Shown here: positions 1 to 12,689 of the stretch, one piece after another | Layout: the number at the start of each line of letters is the position of its first letter | Position numbering within the stretch: position 1 is the first letter of the stretch | Source of the DNA: Micromussa lordhowensis | Lineage: Eukaryota; Cnidaria; Anthozoa; Scleractinia; Lobophylliidae | DNA: 64,000 nt | Direction of reading: 5' to 3' | Assembly (NCBI GenBank): GCA_964020085.1 | Contig: OZ026600.1 | Coordinates: 21,944,298-22,008,297 of the forward strand | The notes under the pieces: model-generated | Told to the model about the DNA's origin: nothing | What the model saw: only the letters and a program-made list of their open reading frames with translations | Database searches by the model: none | Made by a program: the position numbers and the translations under genes

Positions 1-637
1 AATTTAATGCTGAGGGCTAACCCTTCGGAGCATCCCATCCAGGCGGAAGTAGAAATACTCCTAGTCGCTTCATGCTACAGAAACCTGGATAAGCTCCGCG
101 CTGATGAGCCATTTGGTTCATATGCAGACTTTACCTATTTTTGCCTTTTTTGAAACGATTGGCCATCTGTCCACAAACATCAACACGAGAAGCCACTTAG
201 GGTTAGGGTTAGGTTTAGGGTTCCTCATCGCAAAGAGTGATCGAGACCCTGGAACCCTCTATTTCCTCGGGACTGTTAGATGAATATTTAACTTGAATGT
301 GCGTGGAATGAGAAAACTAAGATTTATAGCATGCGCCGAAAAATTATGGAATATTGTCTCAAAACCCCAACTTGGTACATTTCAGTCCGTTCGCAAATAA
401 CGATACTAACTCGAATACTAGCCCTGTCAGTACAAATGGTTCCTATGATGCAGAACACCAAATGAAAGGAGACGTGAACTTGGATTCTTTTAATCCATTT
501 TATTTGACATTTAACATCGACCCAGTAACCGCTATTTTAATTCCCATTTTGATACAAGTTATGGAACCTTAACTTTGACAATCATTTCATGTTAAGCCTT
601 GCCCCTCTTATTTTCTGACGTTAACAGTCCCGTTTTT
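1..637. other. 3' flank of first fibrinogen-related gene; no gene seen
   Basis: Non-coding as far as I can tell. From about 250 to 600 the sequence is recognisably similar to 25520-25850, the equivalent flank of the second gene copy: both keep matching short open stretches without intact shared coding. It therefore belongs to the segmental duplication and not to a separate gene. Confidence 0.5.
197..222 (+). repeat. Short interstitial telomere-like repeat
   Basis: About four units of TTAGGG or TTTAGGG lie in a row. TTAGGG is the usual metazoan telomere repeat, used by cnidarians too. The tract is only about 26 bases and is embedded in ordinary sequence, so it is an interstitial trace, not a chromosome end. 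A similar C-rich trace (CCCTAACC-like units) lies near 44089-44113. Confidence 0.6.
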
Positions 638-3600
638 TCACTGAACGAAAATGTATCCCATTGCCTTAACATTTTCATCTCCACTATCTCCGCCGTGCTT
701 AGCCACGTTCCCACAGGTGTTGGTGTCGTCTGGATATCCTCCAGTACCAAACCCGATTCTGGAGTCGCTGGTGATGCAATCATTTTCATTGTTGCCCACA
801 ATGCCAATCCGTGCCTTGGATGCACCGCTGTTGTCACTCAGAACATTGAAACCTTCTTTTTGGCAGTTTTGCTGCAGGGAGGCTTGAGAACCGATCAGTT
901 TCTTCCATTCGTTTCGGCCCAGTGTGGTGCGACGATATTTGTCATCCTGAATCAGGGAGTACAGCGAGCTAGCCTCCTTGTCCAGAAGATAGAACCTGGT
1001 TTCTACCCCAATCGTCATCCCGAGGCAGATCTTGGTAAAGGGTGTGGCCCAGTAGGATGGCAGCTTGGTCTCCATCTGGTCCAGGCCAGTTTTCCCTTCT
1101 GGGATTCCATATGATTTCAGGTCGGTCCAGTAAGATGAATCGTAATGGAACGTGTTCTGCAAGACAAATTAAGCAGATTAACTATTCGGACCAATTCAAC
1201 CGATTTAGCCAGGACTTATCCAGGAATTTTTGATAGTGTCCAAACATGTTGATAATACACTACCTTTTATAAGTACGCCAATTTAGATAGCCGCTCATCA
1301 AACATAATTGCTTACATTACTTTCGGTGGGAATCATTTACATCACTAATAATACTTTACTATAAATAACTTTTTGAATACTAACATTACTTCAGTTTACG
1401 CCCTAACTCACCCCCTTACACACACACTCGCGTGCAAGAAAGAAAGAAGAAAAATTACATGGCAAAGTCACACCTGTCTGAACCTGACACCTTATTCAAC
1501 AAGAATTTCTTAGTACTTACAATACCCATTACTTTTTAAATATACCCAAGACATTATTCTTGTACAGATGTATTTTTCTGTCTCATGCTTTAATTCAAAT
1601 TTAAATTTAAAACCTCCTATATCTGGCAGTTCTTTAATTAAAATATCCTTTAAACTAAGATGTATCTGCTGTATTGTCGAAGATTAGAAATATAATTCAA
1701 AATCTTTCCAGAAATAAATTGAGTAAGAGCAATCATAAATGAAATGCTGCATTGTTTCTGATTGGCGTTTGCAGAAAGGGCATGGATTGTCTGCAAGGTA
1801 TGCAACTTGTCCTTTATACCTTGCACATGGCGTATAAAAAGTGTGTCTCTAGGCCCGTCACTCATTGAATTTGAACGATCTGGCAACCCTGAAACGTTTA
1901 CAACCGTCTGTGGTCTTCTTGCCTTCTCTTTGTTGTTACAGCCACTTGAAATTCAACTTGTTCTTGCCTAATTAGTGCATATTTCAGGTTTCAATTCTAA
2001 TTAAAAGCAAAAGAGCTAGCTAATTTAACATTGCAAAGACCATGGAAATTGATCTCCATTTTCTGAAACTCTTAGTTTCACGGCCACGTTTCTACCAACT
2101 GGCTATTAGGTTAATCTGCAAAATAAAGGTTTACAACCCAATATCAGTTCTCGCGATGTAGCGCGTCAGGTTTAAACTGTACATGCCTAAACCCCAATAT
2201 CAAATTATAAAGCTGGCTGTCAAACTATACAAATTATTTTGAAATAAAATAAATGGTCGAATTTCCAACGCCTCTAAATGCGAGCGCCCGATTCACCGTT
2301 AGCTTTAAGTCAAGGCGAATTTTGTTTTTTCGCCAATTTAATTTCTTCCTTAGTTTCTGCACCCAAAGGGCTGAAAACCGTGTCTGCGTGTTGCCATATT
2401 CAATTGCGGTGAAACGTTACAAAACATTTTCGAAATAGTATTAAAAAAATGTGGAGTGATCGTACAAAAATCGTCCTGAGGGAAAAAAATATTTCAAAGT
2501 AAACAATTCTAAGATAACAAGTTGCTGTTTATACGCTAAACTTGCTACTGTCCAAATTTGATGGCAATCTAACAAATTCCCTTTGAGTTATATTGCTCTT
2601 TAAAGTGTCTCTCTCAGGCCACAAAAAGGATTCGGGAGGAAAGGTGGCTATGCGAAGAAAACAAACAAGAGGGAGTGCAGCTGAGCAACTGTATTCAATG
2701 GTTCCCATGATTCGTCTGTATCGGACTCACCGCTGTTAACATCGATGTTATCGCCATCAAATTTCCAACCTTTCTCTTCGCTTGACTCGATATCTATGCC
2801 TTCATCCAACTCGGAGTTGGAATCGTGAGACCACTTTTGATAGTACGAACCTTGGCCACAAGGCCAACTTTCGCTTCTTCACTCATTCAACTGGTCAATG
2901 GTCATTTACGTGGTCCATGTTTAGATATAACTTAAGCGAGCTACACCTAATAAGAAATATGCTTCGCACTGTAGTCTGTAGAACAATAATGCTGATCAAC
3001 TGAGTAGCAACCCGTGACCACTGTGTAGTTCCCGTGAAAGTCGTATCTTTTGATTGCATACATGTCATAGAGCTGTCTTTTTCAATATATATTTTTTTCA
3101 AAAATTAGAGCTCACACTTCGACCATTTATTCGATTAAACAATTCAAATTTGAAGAAAATTGCCGATCTGATTAGTATACGGTAACCTTTTAAAAACTAG
3201 CTTAACATTCGAAGAAAGTATAGACAGAATGTATTAAGGCCTTCGCTCATAGAATTAACATCCCCAACATTAAACAATAACACAAAAACAAAATTTCTAG
3301 TACAAATTTTGCTTTAGCTTCTTAACTTCAAAACTTGAATTTCTTTAAGATCTGTTTGCAACCTAAGTTCTTAAAATGTACCTGAGCGCCGTCAATTTTC
3401 ATGACCAGCGTCCATCCTCCACCACCACATTCGCCAAGGTCATCGCCTTCCATGTAGCAGAAGACAGGAAGTTTCTCATAGCCAAACTGGAGCATGTATG
3501 CCTTGTTCTCGGTTAGGCTTGAAAATCAATACGAATAAAACGTTTTTCAGTCTTTTATAACGATAGCGAAATGAATCAAATAGAAACTGCTTTAACGTGG

Positions 3601-4825
3601 CTTGCAAAAGTTGATACTTTAATGATGGTATCAAAAAAATTGCCAATCATTGGTTTACAAGTTGTGGTCGTTTTTGGTACGCAAAAGGGTACCATAGTAA
3701 CAGAATAACTAGTTTATAACAGCCATAATTTTATCTTTAAGTGGTTTTAACTAAAAAACGAGTCCGGTGACCCCCATGTTATTTTCTTTACTTTTTTTTA
3801 ACCTCCAGTTTCTTTCTATTAACTCTTACCAGATTAAAATTATTGCTTGGATTTGTGATAAATGATGCTTAAGACGAATTTCTGATGCCACAAGATTAAT
3901 TATGTTTATAAAGGGTACTACATAATCGTATCATCGCTAAGTCGTTTACAAAATCTTCAAAATGCTCTTCATGATTTTTCATTTAGTGTGTATAATTTTA
4001 ACAGATCAAACAACACCTCTTAGATATGCAAACCTATAGAACAGCTCTTCATTTTAGAAAACGTCTTATTTATCGAGATATTCATATACTAGAAGAGGTT
4101 CAAATTTGGGATGTCAATAAAATTACAATCAATGTATTTTTCAAACAGCTCAAAAAAAACAAAACGTAATTACTTCAACCTGACTTTGAGCTTTAAAAAA
4201 TGATCCGAGAATAAATTACAAAATGTGTAGAAATAAAATCAAGGCAAGTTTCCATCTTTGTGTATTAGGTGCTATACCTTATTATACCTTGTGCACCGAT
4301 GTTTGTCAATTTGTTTGATTTCATTATTGTAGCATCAACTTCAACTGCAACAGTTGTAATACTAGCCTTTCAAAGTAGAGGTGCTGAAAAAAATGCTGAA
4401 AGCAATTGCCAACCATCAGATCGTAATTTTTGAATACGGTTTCTCTACAACTTACTGATCTTTGTCATAAATCTCTTTGCATGAACTTGGACCATGGTGT
4501 TCACAGGTGTCCGACTCTACGCAAATAGAAGGCACACAATAAAATTGTTTAGTAATTCCTTATGAGCTATACTAAGATCATAAAAAAACACACGTAGGTT
4601 AGTCACTGCCACAATTTAGAAATTAAGAATGACGGAAAACGACAGATTTAAACCGTTCGATACGTTGGCAAGGTAGAAGACATTTCTGAATGTACCATGA
4701 CTTGGGCATTCCAGTGCGTTTAACTTTTCAAGGACTTTGTCGCAAATAGTTTGCCTTTTACCAGCATTTACGAAAATGGTGAAATACACCAGGCAAAAAA
4801 CTCCAACGAATTTCAACGCCACCAT
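638..4825 (-). CDS. Secreted fibrinogen-related protein, skeletal organic matrix protein-like, four exons
   Basis: Exons on the minus strand are 4825-4696, 4516-4456, 3517-3382 and 1156-638 (846 nt, 281 aa); every junction has GT and AG and the phases fit. Residues 1-22 are a signal peptide (hydrophobic core, ending FVNAG), so the product is secreted. C48 and C56 precede SCKEI, a typical start of a fibrinogen-like domain. Then come VFCYMEG, C94 and GGGGWTLVMKIDG with the family Trp at 99. The last exon holds SYWATPFTKICLGM and a Gly-rich GFGTGGYPDDTNTC stretch that recalls intelectin-type domains. The architecture matches the coral proteins usually labelled uncharacterized skeletal organic matrix protein 5-like. 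A role in matrix, mucus or carbohydrate recognition is inference. The start is supported by alignment to the second copy (MVPTKF versus MVALKF) and by a TATA box upstream. Intron 3 is about 2.2 kb and contains a LINE scrap. Confidence 0.82.
1684..1807 (-). mobile_element. L1/Tx1-like LINE C-terminal scrap in intron 3
   Basis: The minus strand reads a run with CPFCKRQSETMQHFIYDC followed by YFWKDF and a stop. The C-x2-C-x7-H-x4-C zinc-knuckle pattern followed by FW is the usual C-terminal end of L1/Tx1-clade reverse transcriptase proteins. Only about 40 codons survive, so this is a dead fragment lying inside intron 3 of the fibrinogen-related gene, in the same transcriptional direction as the gene. 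Confidence 0.6.
2672..2880 (-). other. Acidic open stretch in intron 3, unidentified
   Basis: The minus strand holds an open stretch rich in D, E and S (for example ESDTDESWEPLNT) bounded by stops. Its composition looks protein-like rather than random, but it has no start, no clear splice sites and no family I recognise. It could be a remnant of a transposon protein or simply chance. It lies within intron 3 and is absent from the deleted second gene copy. Confidence 0.2.
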
Positions 4826-4900
4826 TGTTTAGTCTTGGAACCGGGAAGCAGGTACGGTTTTCAACGAGTACTGATAAGTAAGCATTTGAAGAGTCCGTGG

Positions 4901-4908
4901 TTTATATA
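4901..4908 (-). promoter_or_regulatory. TATA box of first fibrinogen-related gene
   Basis: The minus strand reads GGGTATATAAACCACGG, about 80 bases upstream of the ATG at 4825. The equivalent position of the second copy keeps TTTATAAACCACGGA, so the box and its flank are conserved between the copies. A transcription start about 25-30 bases downstream is inferred. Confidence 0.65.
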
Positions 4909-6100
4909 CCCTTCCATCACTGCTTTACATTAAAACCATTTTCTCCTCACACTAGCCTGAAAGATTTTCTTTCTTTTTGCATGGAGAATTGATAAATTCA
5001 ATCAGCTCCCAGCTTAAGATTGGCTCTTTACTTTGTTACCATCAGTCCACCAATTGCAAGCTCGCGGTGAAATAACAGAATGTTGAAGTTTTAGAAGGAA
5101 GTAAAATAACCATAGTAACACTTTAGAAAATATTGAGAGTTGGAGGTTTTTTTACCCCCCTTAAGTCAAATGACCCAGGGCGCGTGTGTTATGAAATAAC
5201 AGAATGGCACTGCCAAAGAGCTTCTGCAATAGCCATAGATACTAAAGTCGGTTGTAGTGACCTTGTTTGAGAAAGCTTTCAATTGTTAATTTATTATTTT
5301 TACCACCCGTCTAGAACGTTTTGCTACATTCTTGGTTTATTTCCGCTCGTGAGCTTAACATTTTTGTTTACAATTTATGGATAAAGGCGGAACTTGTGAG
5401 TGAATTCCAACCTTTCTTCTCCAAATTGTTCACCTGTAGTCGTAAACGATTAAACAACAATCTTTAGCATCCTTGTTACTTGAGTTATAATTTATTTGAT
5501 AAAGTGAAGACCCGTCCTTTCTTTTGCTTTGACATTTTGAAGAGCTAAATTTGGCGCGCAGGTTCGATTACGTTAGCTACTTACTGCGCTTAAACCTCTT
5601 ACAAAGCGTTATTTTGATCATTGTTTGACATTCATTGCCCGTTCCTAGTTCCCAGTACTGAGTCCTTAGTTTCATTTGTCAGTAGACAGTGCGGACGAAA
5701 GTTCCCAAGAAACTCACTAGAAAGCTAATTGATTGTTTAAAGCATAATAACTACGTAACTTTTGAGATGAAATTGCAGAATAACCAAGCAATGAAGATAA
5801 TTAGATAACCACAGATTCGGAGGTCGGGTTTGGTGTTTAATTATGGTCAATAGCGAAGCCACGAAGGAGGTAGATTCAAGCCGTGAAAAGCTATTGCAAA
5901 TGCGCAGGCTTGATGAGTTAATATATATCATCGAATCACTCAAATAACATACGGAGCGTTTGTTAATGTAACTTATGAAATAGCAAAATAGCAAAATTTA
6001 AGAAAATAATAAATTAACCATATCTATATCTATGCACGTTCTTCGGCCCACAGCTTTTACAGGGTACTAGAGTTATCTATATTTCTCATCTACAGCATAT

Positions 6101-7498
6101 TATTTTGATTGGCACTACACGGCGGCAATCTTTAAGCTAGTATTGATAAAACTCGTTTACTTAGCTTTTATTAAACTTACCACCCCGTGAATTCCATTCA
6201 TATGTTAACATTTGTCTCTCCAAATATTTGGACAACCCGCAATTTCGTCTTGCGCATGCCTTCAAGGTTGTCCCGTTGCAAATTTTCAGAATGTGAGCCA
6301 TTAGCCTATATGTATATTACCTAAATGTTGCTCAATGGTCGGAGCTCCATTTTTTCTTTACTTACTCTCTTATAACTTTGTATGTAAAGGAAGCACCTAG
6401 AATAACTAATGACAAATAATGATGTTCGATAACACCGACCCAAGTCTGCGTGTGTGCATTTTATTTGTTCTTTTTATGAACCTTTTAATTTCACCCCACT
6501 CGTGCTGACATTTATTGAAAACTATATTTTGAAAGTCCCCCACCACGAAGAAAAAGCACCGATCCTCGATTCTTCTTCAGTAATGAAAGTTGGCCTACAG
6601 CACAGTTTCGTGCTGTTGATATCATACCCAACTGGTAATGGAGCGTGCTACAAATGCTATGAAATGGCGAGAACGCCTCGATGCTCACGGTTTTCATACC
6701 GTATTTATTGAATATGAAAGTAAATGTCTTAATACGGGGCAAAGGTCTAAGGGGCTTTCACAGAACGTATTAAAAAAAACAATAATCGGTCAACAATCGG
6801 TGTAGCATCGTTAAAGGTTTAATATACTATGCAAAAAAAGGACAACCAATTTCACAAATTCAAAATTCAGTATTAAAATACTTTTGTGTTTTTCATAACT
6901 TTCCTTCCGCAAGTTTTTAAGCTCAACCGCCGATAGAAGTTGTTATTCATTAATCCTCGGTTACCTTGCCATCGTTATGTTCCAAATATCTTTTTTCTTC
7001 CAAGAGAGAAGAAATTAAATATGAAGTAAAGCATGATCAACGAGCAGAATCTTTTCTATCGTATCTGAACAGCATCATCAAAGAAAATCAACATTTTACA
7101 CGAAGTTATCGTTAATTAAGAAAATATCATATTTTCCTATTTTAACAAAATCAGGATTTCTGACCTTCATGCGCTGCAACCTGAAAGAAATGAATTCAAA
7201 CTAGATCTCGGCATGTTTCAGTTCATGCTGCCTGTTACGTTATTTCCTCCACTGGTAAGCACACAGGCTAATCTACAGGATATTCACTTTTGGGAAAAAC
7301 AGAAAGATGCCCAATCAAATCACGAATCAAACCAAAGGGGATATTCTCTTTTATATGCAACAAAGGTGTATACGGCCTCAAATGACTTAAATGTGCTGAT
7401 TTTGTTTGAAAATAGGATTTCGACTTTGGCCATTTCGATTTTTGAAATAGGGTATGGTTTGCAAACTATTTGTAGTACTTAGGTATAATTCTTAGAAG
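6101..7498. repeat. Repeated upstream block, first copy; no intact gene
   Basis: The block from about 6640 (GAAATGGCGAGAACGCCTCG) through 6790 (TTTCACAGAACGTATT) to about 7490 recurs in diverged form at 29760-30600, and parts recur at 17760-18190 and 18370-18500. Its short open frames differ between copies, which argues against coding. It is either the far flank of the duplicated locus or a dispersed repeat carried with it. Confidence 0.6.
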
Positions 7499-7505
7499 AA
7501 TTAAG

Positions 7506-7692
7506 AAATGGTGAGCGTGCAGCGTGCAGTTATCGAGTTATATATGCACGCGGGAGGTTGCTAAGCACGAAAGAAGCGTAAGAGTCGCACGAGGCGATAG
7601 CCGAGTGCGACTCTAGCTTCTTGAGTGCTTAGCAAACCTCCCAAGTGCATATATAACTCGATAATTGCACGGCTGCACTCTCACCATTTCTT
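7506..7692. mobile_element. Palindromic MITE-like element
   Basis: Two long inverted arms begin AAATGGTGAG and end CTCACCATTT. They share blocks such as TTATCGAGTTATATATGCAC and GGAGGTTGCTAAGCAC around a short GC-rich centre (GCGATAGCCGAGTGCG). The homologous flank at 18050-18075 lacks this sequence, which supports insertion. No clean target duplication was found, so the superfamily is open. Confidence 0.7.
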
Positions 7693-10600
7693 TTATAACA
7701 TTGAGACTTATTGAATCTTGTCCAGCTTACATGAAGTCAAAAGCGCCATAAACCGCGCGAAAATGTTCATTCAAAAATCTGACAAAGCAACACATCAAAA
7801 TTCTTCTTGGATCGCGGCGAGTTTCTAGTTAACATTTTCTCGATCTCGGGAAAACAAACAACTTCAAACTGTCGGTTCACCTAAATATCAAGCTGACAGT
7901 AAACGAAACTTGCAGTCGGCAAAAGCGTTTCTGGAAAGTTAGTTGAGCTTGCATTGGATCAGTTTTCCGAAGAATCGAAAACAAACCTCAAATGGTTGAA
8001 GCTTTTGGTGGCTGAAATCTCTGTCCTTCAGGGCGTCTTCGGCAAAAGAAAAGAACGATATGGCACCAGACATTTCATAAAAGTAGGAGTGGAGAAGAAA
8101 GCGCACAAACACCCCTGGCTTCGAGCTGTTTGAGATGCTCTTATTCAATAGCAGGTTTGTTGGTTTCGTTTTCCTTTCCACGTTTGATGAGTTGCGCGTC
8201 CACAAGGCTGAACTTGAACACATGAATGGCTTTTAAAAGTGATCTGACTCTTTCGTTATTTGAGAAAATAAGCTTAAGGCTGAGGAAAAGTTCAGAAATA
8301 TAAGCCATATTAGTGTACGATGCAGTCATTCCTTCAAGCGAGTCAGGCTTTCGACGCCAGAGGAAAAAATTGCAATGAAAGCTTGTGCTGAATTTTATTA
8401 TCGCCAAATCGCTTAAAAAATGCTCTCTAAAATTCCTGCTATGCATTACTAATCTCGAAAGGTTGATGCAGACAAGTTTGTTGTTGTTTTGGTCCGTCTC
8501 CGAGTGCCGAGTGCCTTTGTCCAACCAGCAGATTCAACTCCTCGCTAAAATAAGCAAATCTCCTTAGGTGGAGGCCAGGCAAAAAACTTGAGCTCAAAAT
8601 TTCGTAGCTCAAAGGAGTGATCTTCATCTCCGGAAGAATCATTAAATTTTCCATCTTTTAGGAGAAGAAAAACATGACTTATTTTTAAAAGAGTGTCAAC
8701 ATCGATTGCCGAGAGAAATTACAAATAAACTAACTGACGTGAGCGTGCAACCCACGGGCAAATAGATCAAGCTTATTAGCCAATCAGAACGCGCGCTTCG
8801 CTAAGGCTATGTTATAAACTACTTTTGCCTTTGTTATAATTTATATCCTGAGAAGTACAATTTAAGAAATATCACTTACAATTCGAAATTTGCGGCCTTT
8901 TTAAAGTGTTCCAAAAAAATTCAAACATCTCTTATCTCAAATAAGGTCGGGAAAGTCGGATATTTCGGCATGTGATAGTTTTGGGTTTTAATCTGCGCAC
9001 CACATCGGAGTGGCATTAATCGTGAGGTCTGTATAATGTGGAAAAGGAGTTCAGTAAATAAAGGGTTCTAAATAATGCATGTCTTAAACTTGGGTTAGTA
9101 CAAATTATCTGTGTAAGTGACATCTTGTTAAGATCAAGCTTATTGAGCTGCTTCGCCATTCTCTATTAAGTTAAAGTATCTCTATGCTGTCTTGTGTAAA
9201 TGGTGTTACTTTGAGAATGAGCTTTGAGAATATGCCTCGGAGAAAGAAACATTTCGTGTAATTGTTGTATTTTTTTAACCTATTGATACTAAAGAAAAAA
9301 AATCATTGCCTTAACTTGTAATATTTCACAATGTTTATTGGCACTTATCTGTTTTAAATTGTTCAAGTTTTCTGTTCGCTGGTGCCAGTGTTACTTCAAT
9401 ATTGCGAAACTAAAAGAAATTCATTCAATGTATGCAAGCAAAGTTTTCCAGAGAATCAAGCAAAGAAAAAGAATTTAGGCAAGTTTATCTTTATTCAAAC
9501 GAATAAACTTTTCAAAAAGCGGTTTCGCCAACTCGCGTGAGCTAGTTTGCGCAGTGACTCACAAACCGACTACTTTGAATGATTTTAAACTGTTACCTGC
9601 GTTCACCACCTACAGTAAGCTCTCTTTTACATTAGGAGATGATCTATGTGCAGTAAAAGTTGTCTGAACTGTGCAAATGGCAACGAGTACAAGATTAGCG
9701 GCGATTCATCGCTGTAAAGTCCCGAATTTTGAAGCGTACGTGAGGAACACATTTCACCGCTGCGTTGTCATAGCAAGTTTTCAACCAATCACGCGCGGCA
9801 AAATAATGTCGTCTCTCTCATAAGTAAAACTAATGGGCGGATCGTGTACTCCATAAACGACTTGCTGCACTTTAATGACAAGGTTACTGAAGAACAGCAA
9901 ACTATCATAGTCCATTCTCCTCAAATTTCCTATTTCTCATGACATATGCGCTCAACTTGCAAGATGGATCGTCTTTAAACGGGGCAATTTTTGTATACAT
10001 GTATCATTTATGTATTGAGATAGAGAGATGGAAAATGAAGTTAAATACCACTGGCATTGTTAAGAAATAGCGCAAAACGCAACGGATATACGAGGATATG
10101 TGACACCATTAAAAACCTTCTAGAAGTTATCTGTGATCCCTGTCCGAAGCGTTACCACAAAGAAAGAATCGCTTCTTCTCCGATCACCAAGGAAAGCAAT
10201 CAAAAAAGAAAGATTTGCCTCCAAAACGTTTTTTTAAGAGCTGACGCGGCGTTGCAGAGACTATGCTGCTTATATCTGTGTAACTGCACGTAAGCGGATC
10301 TTGCTAGAGGTGAAGCAGTGTTTACATAGGTGTTTTGTCTTGTTATGTTTGTTCGATGAACGCGCATTATTTCCAGATCACCGTCCAACTACATGTGATT
10401 ACACAAATGCTCATTGGTCACCATGTCGTATACACTTTTCAATGTAACAACTTTTGCGGGGTCATCTTCAGCAGTGCGACTTAAATAAAAACTAACCTTA
10501 GGCAATGATCATCAGCCAAATATCTCTAAATTTACTTTTCTTTGAAGAAAATTAATTACTAGCGAAAGGTAGTAGATGCCGAGCAAGGAACATAGGTTGC

Positions 10601-11316
10601 GTTGAAAAGAGTGTCATCAAAAGAGTGTTATTATTAATTTCATCGTCGTCTTACGAGCTGTGCTTTGACGATCACGCTTAAATCGCCGCAAAAACAGAAG
10701 ATAAGCTTTTCCCAACTCTGCTGGCATTCTTCCCGCAAGACTAGCTTAAGGAATAGCACTTTCCTTTGTAAAACTGGAGCTGTAGACGTCTCCGCTTCAC
10801 TTATCGCCATATTGGAGTTAGGATTCTATCCTCACCCGCCTCATTTTCATTCTCTCGTATCCGCTATTTATGAATTCAGTTTTGGTCAGTCTTTACAGTT
10901 ATTAGTTTCTCTGAAACTGAACAAAATTAATCAAAGAATTTTACTCTTTAGGTAAAGAAAGTGCCCTTGTGAATGTTGTCGTCATCGACAGGTGAGTAAG
11001 CTTGAGACCCTCGTCTCACTTTTGAGTAAGCTTATAGTTGAGCGCGAAACTCAAGCTTAAGACGTTAGCACAGTTGAGCAGGGAGTCATGCTTCACATAA
11101 GTCGAATTGAATTGGAAGTTTTTCCTGCTCAGATTAATTTACACCGACGGAACGAATTAAAAATAATGCACTTCTAACAAATTTACTCGATCTCTGCTTG
11201 AATGTTTTAGCGACTCTGACGTTTTAACAGTTACCGATGTCGAAGCAACGTCAGTTCTAGTGATCCAGAACCTATGTGGGAAAGCGAGAGTACAAGTGCT
11301 TCAATATTTAAGGTAT

Positions 11317-11477
11317 TTAACAAAGATATACTGTAATGCGAACCGAGAATTAAGCTAAACGCTTTAGGGCTGAAGGCGTGGATTGAGTTTACTGACGCTT
11401 AACGCCCTCAAATGTCAAAAATGAGCAACTTTAATGTACTTCCAAAAACAGTTGGTCACTCGAGTAGGCATCAGCAT
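11317..11477 (+). repeat. Direct repeat, unit 1
   Basis: The segment starting CAAAGATATACTGT, through GAATTAAGCTAAACGCTTTA and AAGGCGTGGATTGAGTT, to CACTCGAGTAGGCATCAGCAT, recurs about 280 bases downstream with small indels. There is no coding potential I can support. Confidence 0.75.
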
Positions 11478-11597
11478 GCTTTTGCGAGTGAATCAAAAGT
11501 TAACCACTTATTTATCGTTCTAACATTTGCTGTGACCTTATGAAAACAGCATACACTGAATAGCTCAAAATATTCTTTCGTTGAAACTTTTATTTTT

Positions 11598-11757
11598 GTA
11601 AACAAAGATATACTGTTGTACGATCCGAGAATTAAGCTAAACGCTTTAGAAAGGGCTGAAGGCGTGGATTGAGTTGACTGACGCCGGTCAAATGTCAAAA
11701 ATGAGCAATTTAATGGGCTTCCAGAAAAAGAGTTTCACTCGAGTAGGCATCAGCATT
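11598..11757 (+). repeat. Direct repeat, unit 2
   Basis: Second copy of the repeat beginning at 11317. It has the same order of blocks with a few insertions (AGAAAGGGCTGAAGG versus AGGGCTGAAGG) and substitutions. The roughly 120 bases between the units are not part of the repeat, so this is a spaced direct duplication, not a tandem array. Confidence 0.75.
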
Positions 11758-12689
11758 TATTTGGATGATTTCTTCACTTTTCACGGAAGCAAACCGGACG
11801 CCATTTTCTCTCGAGTTGCTCGGAGGTAAATAGTACAGGATATCCGGAGTTTGACGAGCCATTCAGCGCGCGCCATCAACGCTATCCACTGTTTTGGTAT
11901 ATACTAAATAGCGTTATCCACCTTTCGGACAACCAGGGCCTGAAATTTTAAAAACGTTCTTCTAGGGTCCTGATCCTTCGAAATAACTCTTCCACATAAT
12001 CCTGGTATTTTACACTGTCATCGCGTAATTAAAGCGCGAATGAAAATACTATCATAACACTCTTGTGCAAGTAACTGACTTGTAAAAAATAATCCAGTTG
12101 CTGGCAAGGCCTAGTCGTTTGAAGCATGTACAACGCAGAATATCTAAGTTTCAGGTCCTGGCAATTTTATTTCTCTACCTTAGAAAACTGTCGTAGCATC
12201 CCATCATCTTTGACTAGTACGGAACGTGTAATAAAGAAGTACACATAATAAGTTGCTTTAAAAATCTTTCACTTTATCAACCCAAAAATATAGCTTCCCC
12301 AGTATTTACCAGGGTGCATCCAGTAAAGAGATGACAAAAGTAACTAAAAATTAAATCCAGTTACATTATATCAGTTTACAATTATTAACATATAGTATAT
12401 CACGCATCCACTGCACGCACTAATTATACAAATTTAATGGCATCTTTTTCGACATTTCGCCGGCTTCTGTTAATCAATATATTTGCCTTCTTTATCTTCT
12501 TTGTAGACCTTTTAATTATTTAATTGCTATACCTTTGGAATCAAACAAACTGTTCTTAGTGCAGTTCAGTATGTTTAAGTCTGAATAGTGACCAGGAAGT
12601 CGAAGTCCTTGCTACGCACTTTGCGTTTATACAAACAAATTCTAAATTCAGGTAGAAGATAACTTGATTGAATGCATTGAAAATATAAT

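Larger units (their letters stand above)
250..6100. repeat. Segmental duplication, copy A (around first fibrinogen-related gene)
   Basis: The 3' flank, exons 1-3 and their splice sites, part of intron 3, the end of exon 4, the promoter and several blocks up to about 6060 (the stretch ending with CGTTCTTCGGCCC) recur in the same order and orientation at 25510-29200. The copies are clearly diverged, so the duplication is not recent. Positions 4980-6100 upstream of the promoter contain no gene that I can see. Confidence 0.75.
7693..12689. other. Intergenic region, mostly repeats, no supported gene
   Basis: 7693-8850 is absent from the related block at 18.0-18.3 kb, so it probably arrived as an insertion. 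It has a 127-codon minus-strand open frame (8141-8524) that I do not recognise. 8930-9260 (around GGTCGGGAAAGTCGG and TCTGCGCACC) recurs near 18190-18250 and 30660-30860. 9840-9920 recurs near 39700-39770, and 10560-10620 near 25440-25505. 11.0-11.8 kb holds a direct repeat listed separately. I see no splice-supported gene. Confidence 0.45.

Noticed and set aside
599..1114. Long plus-strand open frame (171 codons) opposite the last exon of the fibrinogen-related gene
   Set aside because: The minus-strand exon has a family match, fitting splice sites and a paralogue; the plus frame is its shadow.
8141..8524. 127-codon minus-strand open frame
   Set aside because: No motif and competing open frames in the other frames; lies in an insertion absent from the related block at 18 kb.
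11317..11757. Possible CRISPR-like or satellite array
   Set aside because: Only two spaced direct copies of about 160 bases in a eukaryotic context; no array.
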